Below are positions 1-7,871 of a DNA stretch of 42,613 bases, piece after piece; within the stretch, counting starts at the first letter, position 1; every line of letters starts with the position of its first letter. The notes below the pieces were generated by a model, which worked only from the letters and a program-made list of their open reading frames with translations, had not been told where the DNA came from and did no database searches. Source of the stretch: Gemmataceae bacterium (GTDB taxonomy: Bacteria > Planctomycetota > Planctomycetia > Gemmatales > Gemmataceae). The stretch lies in contig JAKEHV010000420.1 in assembly GCA_022614915.1 (NCBI GenBank), forward strand, positions 1-42,613, read 5' to 3'. The position numbers were made by a program, and so were the translations under genes.

Positions 1-10
1 TATCACGGCG

Positions 11-92
11 TTGCACCTGACCGCCCCCGCTCCACGGCTCCTTCAGGTGCAAGCCCCCACAGCGGGGGCGGCAGGTGAACTCGTTGTTCGGC
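11..92 (+). other. attC-like integron recombination site (left R'' box not visible)
   Basis: An imperfect inverted repeat has the layout of an integron attC site. CACCTG (14-19) pairs with CAGGTG (72-77), and a ten-base GC-rich arm (21-30) pairs perfectly with 62-71. A20 is left unpaired between the two stems, as extrahelical bases are in attC. A terminal GTTCGGC (86-92) resembles the R' core site GTTRRRY, with C in place of the first R. The matching R'' box would lie at or before the window edge and cannot be seen. A second smaller pairing (11-20 with 43-52) is also possible. No integrase or clear cassette gene is visible. Confidence 0.4.
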
Positions 93-382
93 GGCGCGGA
101 GAGGACGCAGAGAAGTCTAGAATTTGCACCGGAGTTGTCGCAATGCCATCTATTCGGTCAAGGCTGCGTTGTTTAGGCCCCCGTTTCAGTTTGCCCACCG
201 ACACGCAATCTGAAATGTGACCCCCTATTTTTCGACATAACAAGTTTCCGGTAAAAGCTTTACGATTTTCCGTTGGACATTTCACTTTTTCGCCATTTGA
301 AGAGAACTTAGAGGTCCCAAGACCAAGATCGAATTCAGTGCCGAGCACGCCATAGACCAAACGCCCAGGTCAGCGCAAACGA
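93..382. other. Noncoding stretch with no recognisable gene
   Basis: Between the attC-like hairpin and the stop codon of the first minus-strand gene I see no credible coding sequence. The short open frames here lack ribosome-binding sites and family resemblance. Nothing that looks like a terminator hairpin with a T-tract lies next to the downstream gene. Confidence 0.5.
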
Positions 383-3300
383 CTATGGACCCGCCTTGGG
401 CATCGGCAGCGCCGGGCGATTTGGCTGCTGCTGAAACAGCATAAGCGCCATGCCTTCTGGGCGCGGCTGAGCGTCGGCGGGCAGCGACCAGCCTTGCACG
501 CCGCGGCCGGGCAGCACACGCACCACGTTGACCGCCCAAGCCGAATTGACCGCAACGCGGTCGCCGCTCATTTCACCCAATGGTATCGCGGCTTCGATTT
601 GCCAGGCGTCCTCTGTGCTGTGGACGGCGACAAACCAGCGCGGGTTCCAGGTCGAGTCGCCCCAGCAATCTTCGCGGACGCAACCGCGCTGATCCACTTG
701 AAAGTGGAAATAGGTGGAGTAGTCCCGATCCAAATCGATCAATATACCGACCCGGTCGTGGCCATCCAGGTGGGCGTCGCGCGACCGGTTCTTCACCGGC
801 GGAACGTGTTTGCCTTCCGGATGTTGGCAGCGCAAGGCAACATAAAGGAACTCGTTGTCGTACGCGAACCAGGCTTTCGTCACATAGTCCTTGACGGTAT
901 CGCCCGCGGCATTCTCCAGCATCATCGGTTGAAGGCCTTGCCAGCACGCGTCGTCGAACTTGCCGTCGAGGTAGGGCTTTTGCGACGCCAGCCGGCACAG
1001 GCCGACGCGGCGCGGCGGCGGCAGGCCCCGGTTCGCCAGCCATAGCTCCGCGGAGGCGGCGTCGTGCCAGGGGCCTTTGGGGCCGAACATTTGGAACCGC
1101 TTGTACCATTCCTCGGCAGCCGCAAATTCGCCGAGCTGCCGCCGCGACGACTGCAAACAGAATTGAATCGAGGGATCGGACGCATACAGTGGCCCGAACG
1201 CCGCCAGACGATTGCCGATTTCCAGGCTGCCTTTGAACCAGTGCCGCGTTTCGTCGCGGCTGCTCAGGAAGGTAAGGCGGCCGTCGCGCGTCTGGTTGAC
1301 GCCGCCGACTTTCTGAATCTCCTTGCTTTTTTCGTAGTGCTTGGGTCCGTCGAAATGCTGCGCGAAGCCGACGTTGGACACCATGAGAAACTGCCCTAAT
1401 TCGTGACGTCGCCGGGCTTCGCTGCTGCTTATGTGCCGCACCAGCCAGCGATAGGCGTCAGCGGCCAAGGGATGCGACGGATAGCGGTCCACCATGAGCA
1501 AAAATGCTTCGCGGGCCAAGAGCCATTGCCCTTTGCGCGCGTATTGGTTGCCGATGGCGAAGGCGGCCTTGGCGCCCTGGTCGTCCGACAAGCCCGCGAG
1601 CGCCGGGGCGATCTGGGCAAGGGTCTGGCTGGGATCGGTTAGGTTTTCCGCCAGCACCAGCAGATTGCGCCGGGCCAGAATCTGCTTGCGCATCTCGGGA
1701 TTGTCGTTTTCTTCGGCGTCGATGTGCCGGCGCGTATCCCCAACGGCCAGCGCGATGCCGTGCATGAGGTGCTTTTGGTTCTCCGCACCTTCGACAGAGC
1801 TGTAGAGAAGCCGATAATAGCGCTGCGACGGCACGACCTCGGTCGCATCGCCGAGGAGATCGGCGGCGGCGGTGACAAAGTCCTTTACGCTGGCTTCCAA
1901 ACGCGGTTGCGGCGCGTGATTGTCGTGGCTCACCGCTCCTTCGTTTTTCTCCCAAAGACAGTACAGTTTCTTGACACGCCACGGCGACAGCCCAAGTTGC
2001 TCCACTTGCTCCGGAAAGTTCTTCGCGTCGGCGGCCAGCTTGACCGCTTCGGCCAATGCCTCGATCAGCAAAGCGCTGCCCGGACTCTTGCTGGAAGGCT
2101 GGCCGGCCACCACAACTTCCGGCCGCCAGATGCGCAATCCAAGGACAAGCTGACGAAGAATCTCCTTGCCGGCTTGTTGGGCGTGCATTTGGTCCCAGTA
2201 TTCCAGAAGGTGCTTGGGCTCGGCTTGGGCCAGGTGCTGGGGCAGAGGAAACTGCCACAAGAGTTCGGCGCCCGCGCCGCCGGCCAGGCGCGTCGCGGCG
2301 GCCAGGCGCTGCGGCTCGGCGGCGCGCGGCAATGCGGCCGACGCGGGGTCGGGAGCGGAAAGCCGCAGTGTGGTCAGCAAATAGCCTTCGTTGGCCCCAA
2401 GATGCGCCAGCGCATCCAGCGGCAAATCGTCGTTGCCGGCGTGGACGAAGCAGGCGGCGGCGCGCTTGCCGCCTTGGCGCTGCGTCTTCCAGGTTTCTCC
2501 GCCGTCGTTCGTGCTGACGACCGTGCTCAATTCGCCAACCGCCCAGCCCCGTTTTTCATCGAGAAAGTAGACGCCATAGAGCGGCAGCGGCTGCCCGGTC
2601 TTTTTGAGCTTCCAGGTGACGCCGCTGTCGTCGGTGTGCAAGAGCGCCGAGCCGGGCCGGCCCACGGCCCAAGCCCTGACGCCGACCGCGTGGATGGCGT
2701 TGAAGTCGAGGTTGGCCAAGACTTCCTGCGGCAGTTTCAAGTCCGCGAAGCCCCAGCTGGCGCCGCCGCTGACGCTCGTGAGCACCAGGCCGCCTTGTCC
2801 CACCGCCACGGCGCGGCGCGGCAGGATATGCAGGCCGCGGATAGCCCGCCCGCCCAGCGTTTCGGCGTCCGCGGCGCCGAATTGGTCCTGCCGCATCGTT
2901 GCCAGCCGGCTCCACGCGCCGCCCAAGAGCGCCGTGTTCGCGTCAGCAAAGTCGCCCGAAAGCCACGAGGTTGTCCGCGGCCCAGGCACGGGCGCCCACG
3001 AACGGCCGCCGTCCGTCGTCTTGAAGACGCCCGAAGCGTATTGGTCGGCGCCGTCGCCGAACACGAAACCTGTTTTCTCACTCACGAACTTGACTTGATT
3101 GAGTCCGGGGAAGGTGTTGCTCAAGATGCGCTTCCAGGAAAGGCCGCCGTCGTCGGTGAACAAGAGGACGCCGACGCTGCCGCGCCCGTGCGGCAATTCC
3201 TCACGTCCCGCCGCCCAGCCCAAATACGGATTCAAGAAGACTACGGAGCGCAAGGACGCACGCACACCTGTCGCCTGCCGCTCCCATGATTGCCCGCCGT

Positions 3301-3475
3301 CGATCGTGTGCCAGACGACGCCTTCATCGCCGACTGCCCAGCCTTCCTTCTGGTCCACGAAGTGCACCGCCCGCAGCGCCGCATCGTCGAAATAGCGCAA
3401 GTCCGCAGCATGCGCTTGACGTGCCGCGATGGAGACCGCGAATGTCACCAGGAGCGCGAAAAAACCGCGACGCAT
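383..3475 (-). CDS. Secreted YCF48/BNR beta-propeller protein with C-terminal CBM9-like domain
   Basis: A 1030-residue exported protein. The start at 3475 is chosen because it opens directly into a signal peptide (MRRGFFALLVTFAVSIAA, cleavage near AHA-AD); the longer open frame runs into a palindromic repeat. Residues about 25-350 hold repeated units of the YCF48/HCF136-BNR kind (GWAVGDEG, TDDGGLSW, TTDGGRSW, GWAVGELST), expected to form a beta-propeller. A long alpha-helical, TPR-like middle follows. The last 190 residues (YLDGKFDDACW, YVALRC, GILIDLDRDY) resemble family 9 carbohydrate-binding domains. It lies downstream of a glycosyltransferase on the same strand, 80 bases away. Known YCF48 proteins assist photosystem II assembly, but that role cannot apply here; a periplasmic or surface binding role is inferred. 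Substrate unknown. Confidence 0.8.
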   Translation of the reverse strand: MRRGFFALLVTFAVSIAARQAHAADLRYFDDAALRAVHFVDQKEGWAVGDEGVVWHTIDGGQSWERQATGVRASLRSVVFLNPYLGWAAGREELPHGRGSVGVLLFTDDGGLSWKRILSNTFPGLNQVKFVSEKTGFVFGDGADQYASGVFKTTDGGRSWAPVPGPRTTSWLSGDFADANTALLGGAWSRLATMRQDQFGAADAETLGGRAIRGLHILPRRAVAVGQGGLVLTSVSGGASWGFADLKLPQEVLANLDFNAIHAVGVRAWAVGRPGSALLHTDDSGVTWKLKKTGQPLPLYGVYFLDEKRGWAVGELSTVVSTNDGGETWKTQRQGGKRAAACFVHAGNDDLPLDALAHLGANEGYLLTTLRLSAPDPASAALPRAAEPQRLAAATRLAGGAGAELLWQFPLPQHLAQAEPKHLLEYWDQMHAQQAGKEILRQLVLGLRIWRPEVVVAGQPSSKSPGSALLIEALAEAVKLAADAKNFPEQVEQLGLSPWRVKKLYCLWEKNEGAVSHDNHAPQPRLEASVKDFVTAAADLLGDATEVVPSQRYYRLLYSSVEGAENQKHLMHGIALAVGDTRRHIDAEENDNPEMRKQILARRNLLVLAENLTDPSQTLAQIAPALAGLSDDQGAKAAFAIGNQYARKGQWLLAREAFLLMVDRYPSHPLAADAYRWLVRHISSSEARRRHELGQFLMVSNVGFAQHFDGPKHYEKSKEIQKVGGVNQTRDGRLTFLSSRDETRHWFKGSLEIGNRLAAFGPLYASDPSIQFCLQSSRRQLGEFAAAEEWYKRFQMFGPKGPWHDAASAELWLANRGLPPPRRVGLCRLASQKPYLDGKFDDACWQGLQPMMLENAAGDTVKDYVTKAWFAYDNEFLYVALRCQHPEGKHVPPVKNRSRDAHLDGHDRVGILIDLDRDYSTYFHFQVDQRGCVREDCWGDSTWNPRWFVAVHSTEDAWQIEAAIPLGEMSGDRVAVNSAWAVNVVRVLPGRGVQGWSLPADAQPRPEGMALMLFQQQPNRPALPMPKAGP

Positions 3476-3496
3476 GACAGGCTCCTTCCCTGGAAC

Positions 3497-3554
3497 TCGT
3501 AGGACAGGTTCCAACCTGTCCCGTCCGCGGACAGGTTGAAAACCTGTCCTACGA
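3497..3554. repeat. Palindromic double-hairpin repeat element (intergenic copy)
   Basis: A 58-bp palindrome between two minus-strand genes. The outer 14 bases (3497-3510) are perfectly complementary to 3541-3554. Each half is itself a hairpin of GGACAGGTT/AACCTGTCC with a 2- or 3-base loop, so it can fold as one long stem or as two hairpins. It has no T-tract, so it is not a standard terminator. It shares this architecture, but not its sequence, with three elements inside the Lhr helicase gene. Confidence 0.85.
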
Positions 3555-3555
3555 A

Positions 3556-4422
3556 TCAATCCAACATCCAGTAGCGCAGGATGCAGAAAAAGGCTTGGAA
3601 TGCGTCCTTGAGGCCGATCTTCTTGCCTTCCTCATAGGTGCGGCCGCTGTAGCTGACGGGAATCTCATAGATGCGCCAAGACGGCCGTCTTTTGGCAATC
3701 TTGGCAGTGATTTCCGGCTCGAACCCGAAACGATCCGACTTCAGTTTTAGGCCTTGCAGCACCTCGCGGCGGAAAACCTTGTAGCAAGTTTCCATATCCG
3801 TGAGGTTCAGATTCGTGAACATGTTGGAAAGCATCGTCAGCGCTTTGTTGGCCACGTAGTGCCAAAAGTACAAGACGCGATGGCTTTCCCCAATGAAGCG
3901 TGAGCCGTAGACCACGTCGGCCCGATTCTCCACGATCGGCTGAACGAGGCGCGGATACTCAGCCGGATCGTATTCCAGGTCGGCGTCCTGCACGACGACT
4001 ACGTCGCCGCTTGCGCGCGCGAAACCGGCGCGCAGAGCGGCGCCTTTGCCCTGATTGGTCTTTTGGTACAACACAATGTGGCCGCGGAGCTCGAGCTGCC
4101 TCAGGATGTCACGAGTGCCGTCGGTGCTGCAATCGTCAATGAGGATAATCTCTTTGGGGATAGGCACCGCCTCGACGCGGCGGACCAATTCGCGAATCCA
4201 TTGCACTTCGTTGTAAACGGGGATGACGACCGAGATCTTGAAGTTCGCCGGCATCGGATAGATGCCAAGCTGCCGGCACACGCCTTCACCGAGCAGGCGT
4301 TGCAGCACCTCGACGCGTTTGCCGGGCGAATCGGCGACCCGCGCCAATAGGCCTTCGATTTCCGGGTGATGCGGACCGTGGCGAATGTAACTCGCGCCGG
4401 CCGCCGACGGGGTCGCGCTCAT
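3556..4422 (-). CDS. Family 2 glycosyltransferase (dolichyl-phosphate mannose synthase-like)
   Basis: 288 residues, GT-A fold. The start at 4422 has AAGGA about 8 bases upstream. The N-terminal 60 residues form a helical leader. The catalytic core begins at [10 protein letters not shown], with a DDCSTDGT loop, a KTNQGKG motif and the metal-binding DAD in [12 protein letters not shown]. It continues with GSRF, then a [11 protein letters not shown] segment typical of DPM1/DPG synthase-like enzymes. No C-terminal membrane anchor is visible, so it is probably a soluble or peripheral enzyme that transfers a sugar from a nucleotide donor to a polyprenyl phosphate. The next gene on the same strand is the secreted YCF48 protein, with a hairpin between them. 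Confidence 0.88.
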   Translation of the reverse strand: MSATPSAAGASYIRHGPHHPEIEGLLARVADSPGKRVEVLQRLLGEGVCRQLGIYPMPANFKISVVIPVYNEVQWIRELVRRVEAVPIPKEIILIDDCSTDGTRDILRQLELRGHIVLYQKTNQGKGAALRAGFARASGDVVVVQDADLEYDPAEYPRLVQPIVENRADVVYGSRFIGESHRVLYFWHYVANKALTMLSNMFTNLNLTDMETCYKVFRREVLQGLKLKSDRFGFEPEITAKIAKRRPSWRIYEIPVSYSGRTYEEGKKIGLKDAFQAFFCILRYWMLD

Positions 4423-4757
4423 GCTCCGTTCCTTAGCATGACAGTCTGGGTAAACCGGGTAAGTGCCTCTTCGGCGCGCATTATGCGGCAATGGGCAGAT
4501 GGAAACAAGGGCGGTTTACCAGTGCCGCACACGATAGTAAGCGGCCCGCGCGAACCGTACTGACCTGCGCGGCGCTGGATTCGCCTCACTTGAGGTTGTC
4601 CCATTCCGAAGCCGACGCCGCTAGTGGCCAGAAACTTTAGTAAAATACCCAGAAAGCTGTTTTTACATGTCCAAAAAGGGAGGTGTTTGGCGATTATTGA
4701 GAATGGAGAATTGTCGCCCTTTGGCAAAGCGCCTGCCAAGGAGCACAACCATGGGAA
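4423..4757. promoter_or_regulatory. Divergent intergenic region
   Basis: A 335-bp AT-richer gap between the divergently transcribed glycosyltransferase and LuxR-type regulator. It must hold promoters for both, but I cannot point to a convincing -35/-10 pair. Its right end contains CTTTGGCAAAG (a short palindrome) followed by AAGGAG at 4738-4743. Confidence 0.35.
4738..4743 (+). promoter_or_regulatory. Shine-Dalgarno site spaced for an out-of-frame ATG
   Basis: AAGGAG lies 7 bases before an ATG at 4751, the best spacing available. That ATG opens a 14-codon frame ending at TGA 4793-4795 that is not the regulator's frame. The in-frame ATGs at 4758 and 4764 are 14 and 20 bases away. Between these starts and the conserved domain lies a run of eight C (4768-4775). 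Confidence 0.45.
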
Positions 4758-5057
4758 ATGCCTATGTCCCCCCCCAGTAATTTGGACAAGTTGAAGCAGC
4801 CGGATAAGGACGATTCCAGCTGGCGTCAGCTGACGGAGCGATTCAAGCTGTCCGCCTGCCAGGTAAAGGTGTTGCGCTTGCTTCTGGAAGGCGAAACGCA
4901 AAAAGCCATCAGCGGTAAGATGCACTGCACGCGCGGTGCTGTAAAAAGCCACGTCCACAGGATTTACGAGAAACTTGGGGTGCGAACTGCCGCTCAGCTC
5001 GGCGTTCGCGTTGCCGAGTTTTTCGCAGATTTGTACCCAAAAGGGGACAGACGCTAA
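4758..5057 (+). CDS. LuxR/GerE-type helix-turn-helix regulator, DNA-binding domain only
   Basis: A 99-residue protein made almost entirely of a LuxR-type HTH. Residues about 31-90 read LSACQVKVLRLLLEG, then a recognition helix around TRGAVKSHVHRIYEKLGV, matching the four-helix GerE fold. There is no receiver, PAS or ligand-binding domain, so it is a stand-alone DNA-binding unit. ATG 4764 is an alternative start. The Shine-Dalgarno site favours an out-of-frame ATG at 4751, and a C8 tract follows the start. Genes just downstream encode a small secreted protein (broken) and a DUF1559 prepilin; regulation of those is possible but unproven. Confidence 0.75.
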   Translation: MPMSPPSNLDKLKQPDKDDSSWRQLTERFKLSACQVKVLRLLLEGETQKAISGKMHCTRGAVKSHVHRIYEKLGVRTAAQLGVRVAEFFADLYPKGDRR

Positions 5058-5120
5058 GCGCCGGTTCTGCTCTAATCCCACGGAACAACACTGATCTGCA
5101 ACTTTGAGGAGGATTAGGCC

Positions 5121-5537
5121 ATGCGCAAAGTCTTTCTGATCGTCGGCGCTTTTATTACGATGGTGCTGGTCTTAGAGCACTGCCGTGCCGCGGACGTGCA
5201 AATCACGAAGATTACCACGACGAAAGTCGGGGCGCCTTTTTAGAAGGTCGAATTCGAAGGAACATTGGAACTCAAAGACATCGGCGGCGGTTTCGAAACG
5301 TGGTCGGGGTTCAGGGCTTTCATGACCGATCCGAACACAAACCAAATCAGTGTGACTATTAATGATTTGGTCAAACCAACCCTGACGACCAAAGGAAGTT
5401 TCAAAGTGACAGGCCTTGCGAACGAAGTTATGGGAAAGCCTAAATGGACTGCGAATGCAGAAATGGATTATTACGACGACAGTTCCGGCAAGCCCAAGAC
5501 GAAAGTCGCCAAGAAAGAGTTTAATATCCCACCGTAG
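5121..5537 (+). pseudogene. Small secreted protein gene interrupted by an in-frame TAG
   Basis: An ATG at 5121 with a strong GAGGAGG (5106-5112) opens a frame of 138 codons plus the final stop. It starts with a signal peptide (MRKVFLIVGAFITMVLVL) and continues ADVQITKITTTKVGAPF. At codon 41 (5241-5243) there is a TAG, after which the same frame runs on with coherent protein (KVEFEGTLELKDIGGG ... KKEFNIPP) to a TAG stop at 5535-5537. The ribosome-binding site, signal peptide and downstream reading frame are otherwise intact, which suggests a single recent nonsense change, an assembly error, or readthrough. I do not recognise the family. It lies 39 bases upstream of a DUF1559 prepilin gene. Confidence 0.6.
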
Positions 5538-5576
5538 GCTTTCTGTCGGCATGCAAAGAAGAAGGAGAATTGCAGC

Positions 5577-6431
5577 ATGAAATCCAGGAACGGTTTTACA
5601 TTGCTGGAGATGTTGGTTGTTATTGCGATCATTGCAATACTCGTAGCCCTCTTGCTTCCGGCAGTGCAAAAAGTCCGATCAAGCGCACAGCGCATCGAAA
5701 GCATGAACAAACTGAAGCAAATGATGTTGGCGACGCACCACTTCGGGGATGTGAATCGGGGGTATCTTCCAAACGTTTATGGTGTGAACGAATTGACATC
5801 CACGTCCGAGCGAACGCTTTTCGTCGCCATTATGCCTTTTTTGGAACAACAAAACAGCTACAAAGAATTTGTGACAAAGGAAGGAGGGAGCGGAAACAAT
5901 GTCGCGATCCCCGATTACTTGAATTACGCTGATCCGACATTGACCGGCAGTCATTCGAGTGTGGCGTGCTATGCCGCGAATGCGGTCGTGTTTCCCCGCA
6001 GGGCCTCAGTCAAGCAGTTTGTTGACGGAATGTCGAATACGCTTGCATTTGGGGAACGCTACTCTACTTGCACGGGCTCAATAATCGGATGGTTCCAAAA
6101 CCCTGACCTTCCCATTTGGTTGCCCCAGCCGAATCCGCACGGCTACATAGTTATGCGTGCCGCGACTTTCGCTGACAAAACGATTGCCGACGCTGTTCCC
6201 GTCACCATTGGCAACCCTCCGCAAACCAAGAGCTCCGTGAGGGGCTTGACTTTTCAGGTCCGCCCATCCATTGCCGCATGCGATCCGCGGGTACTCCAGA
6301 CGCCATTTGATGCCATGCCAACGGCGTGGGCAGATGGCAGCGTCCGCATGATCGCGCAGGGAGTTTCGGAAACCACATTCTGGGGCGCGGTAACACCGGC
6401 AGGCGGCGAAGTCCCGGGCAACGATTGGTAG
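5577..6431 (+). CDS. DUF1559 prepilin-type protein
   Basis: 284 residues with a class III prepilin leader: MKSRNG followed by [20 protein letters not shown], so cleavage is expected after Gly6 with N-methylation of Phe. The rest is the DUF1559 domain typical of planctomycetes, present in many copies per genome, with a C-terminal [10 protein letters not shown] segment matching the H-X9-DG region of the family. AGAAGGAGA precedes the ATG. It would be processed by a PilD-like peptidase and assembled as a pseudopilin or anchored in the membrane. The family function is poorly understood. Neighbours upstream are the broken secreted protein and a LuxR-type regulator. Confidence 0.88.
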   Translation: MKSRNGFTLLEMLVVIAIIAILVALLLPAVQKVRSSAQRIESMNKLKQMMLATHHFGDVNRGYLPNVYGVNELTSTSERTLFVAIMPFLEQQNSYKEFVTKEGGSGNNVAIPDYLNYADPTLTGSHSSVACYAANAVVFPRRASVKQFVDGMSNTLAFGERYSTCTGSIIGWFQNPDLPIWLPQPNPHGYIVMRAATFADKTIADAVPVTIGNPPQTKSSVRGLTFQVRPSIAACDPRVLQTPFDAMPTAWADGSVRMIAQGVSETTFWGAVTPAGGEVPGNDW

Positions 6432-6441
6432 GCCATTACAT

Positions 6442-6460
6442 CCCGTCGAGCTGCGACGGG
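6442..6460 (+). terminator. Possible weak hairpin after the DUF1559 gene
   Basis: CCCGTCG (6442-6448) pairs perfectly with CGACGGG (6454-6460) around a 5-base loop, starting 10 bases after the DUF1559 stop. No T-run follows, so intrinsic termination is doubtful. Confidence 0.3.
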
Positions 6461-6679
6461 GTGTCTATGTCCCTGATCGCGAGTGTTTAGAAGCCGCATC
6501 GAATAATGCGCGGCCCGTCCCGCCTTGGCTCGTTTGCTCGCTCCAAATCGAAGAACACCGCAACCACGCCGGCACCACCCGCTCCGTAGCCGTTGTCTAG
6601 AAACGGCCTCCATTCCGGATTGATTCTTTCGCACGACGACATTATCTTGCCTCGCCAAACCAACTATCTGGAGAGTGAA

Positions 6680-7831
6680 ATGCAGGGAAGCGCCGGTGTG
6701 CCGCTGTGTGATGTACAAGCGCAATACCGCGAATTGGAAGAACCGCTGCGCGAAGCGGTGGAGCGCGTGCTCCGCTCCGGGCAGGTCATCCTCGGCCCCG
6801 AAGTGGAGGCCTTGGAGGAAGAGATTGCCCGCTATTGCGGCGCGGGCTACGGCATCGGCTGCTCCTCCGGCTCGGACGCGCTGCTCTTGGCCCTGGCCGC
6901 ACTCGGTGTCGGTCCCGCCGACGAAGTCATCTTGCCCCCTTTCACTTTCTTCGCTTGCGTCGGCGCGGTCTGCCGGCTCGGCGCGCGGCCTGTTTTCGCC
7001 GACATTGACCCCTGGACCTGTAACATCGATCCCGCGCAAGTCGAAGGCAAGATCACCGAGCGCACCAAGGCGATCATGGCCGTTCATTTGTACGGCCAAT
7101 GCGCTGAGATGGAACCGCTCTGGCGCATTGCGGAACGATGGCAGCTCCCGATCGTCGAAGATGCGGCCCAAGCCATCGGCGCCGAGTATCACGGCAAGCG
7201 CGCGGGGACTCTGGGCGCGATCGCTTGCTTCAGCTTTTATCCCACCAAAAACCTGGGCGCCCTTGGCGACGCCGGCATGGTCGTCACCAGCGACCCGGAT
7301 TGGGCCGAGCACATGCGATGCCTGCGGGCCCACGGCATGGCGCCGCGCTATTACCACAAATACATGGGATGGAACGCCCGGCTGGACGCGCTGCAAGCCG
7401 CAATGCTTCGGGTCAAGCTGTCGCACCTGGACCGCTGGACTACCGCCCGGCAACAAGCCGCCCTGCGCTACGACGCCTTCATCGAAGAGCAGCACCTGGC
7501 CCACTTCCTGCAACGGCCCACCGTCCGCCCCAACCGCCGCCATGTTTTCAATCAATACGTCGTGCGCGTCGCTCGCGGCCAGCGCGACGCCTTGGTCCGG
7601 CATTTCAAGCACGAGAAAATCGGCTGCGAAATCTACTACCCGGTCCCGCTGCACTTGCAAGAATGTCTGCACCATCTCGGGCACAAGGAAGGAGACTTTC
7701 CGGTCAGCGAAGAAGCCGCCCGCTCGGTGCTCGCGCTGCCCATGTTTCCGGAAATCACCGTGGATCAGCAGCGCCGCGTCATCCAAAGCGTGGCTGCCTT
7801 CCAGCGGCAGGAGACGCGTCTGGCGGCGTAG
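6680..7831 (+). CDS. DegT/DnrJ/EryC1/StrS family aminotransferase
   Basis: 383 residues, PLP-dependent fold type I sugar aminotransferase. The start at ATG 6680 is preceded by GGAGAG; an upstream TTG at 6593 would only add a non-conserved leader. Recognisable parts are PLCDVQAQY at the N-terminus, GCSSGSDALLLAL (PLP phosphate region), ILPPFTFFA, VEDAAQAIGA, and the Schiff-base Lys in SFYPTKNLGALGDAG. The C-terminal part has the expected small domain (CEIYYPVPLHLQ, VLALPMFPE). The likely reaction is transfer of an amino group from glutamate to a nucleotide-linked keto-sugar, for polysaccharide or glycan synthesis. No other sugar-nucleotide gene lies adjacent; the closest is the glycosyltransferase about 2 kb upstream. 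Confidence 0.9.
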   Translation: MQGSAGVPLCDVQAQYRELEEPLREAVERVLRSGQVILGPEVEALEEEIARYCGAGYGIGCSSGSDALLLALAALGVGPADEVILPPFTFFACVGAVCRLGARPVFADIDPWTCNIDPAQVEGKITERTKAIMAVHLYGQCAEMEPLWRIAERWQLPIVEDAAQAIGAEYHGKRAGTLGAIACFSFYPTKNLGALGDAGMVVTSDPDWAEHMRCLRAHGMAPRYYHKYMGWNARLDALQAAMLRVKLSHLDRWTTARQQAALRYDAFIEEQHLAHFLQRPTVRPNRRHVFNQYVVRVARGQRDALVRHFKHEKIGCEIYYPVPLHLQECLHHLGHKEGDFPVSEEAARSVLALPMFPEITVDQQRRVIQSVAAFQRQETRLAA

Positions 7832-7871
7832 CCGTCAATTAACCTGCTGCCCGAATCGACAGTTGCGGGAT

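Noticed and set aside
11-220. 69-codon frame at the left edge as an integron cassette gene
   Set aside because: It starts inside the attC-like hairpin, has no ribosome-binding site and no recognisable domain.
1724-3289. 521-codon open frame antisense to the YCF48/CBM9 gene
   Set aside because: The opposite strand gives clear repeats and a signal peptide; this frame is compositionally odd and has no motif.
3497-3554. Intrinsic terminator between the glycosyltransferase and YCF48 genes
   Set aside because: A strong hairpin but no T-tract on either strand, and its architecture matches repeats found inside coding sequence.
5241-5243. TAG read as pyrrolysine
   Set aside because: Nothing in the window suggests pyrrolysine machinery; a nonsense change is simpler.
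6254-7786. 510-codon frame antisense to the prepilin and aminotransferase genes
   Set aside because: It overlaps two well-supported genes and the gap between them, with no recognisable domain.
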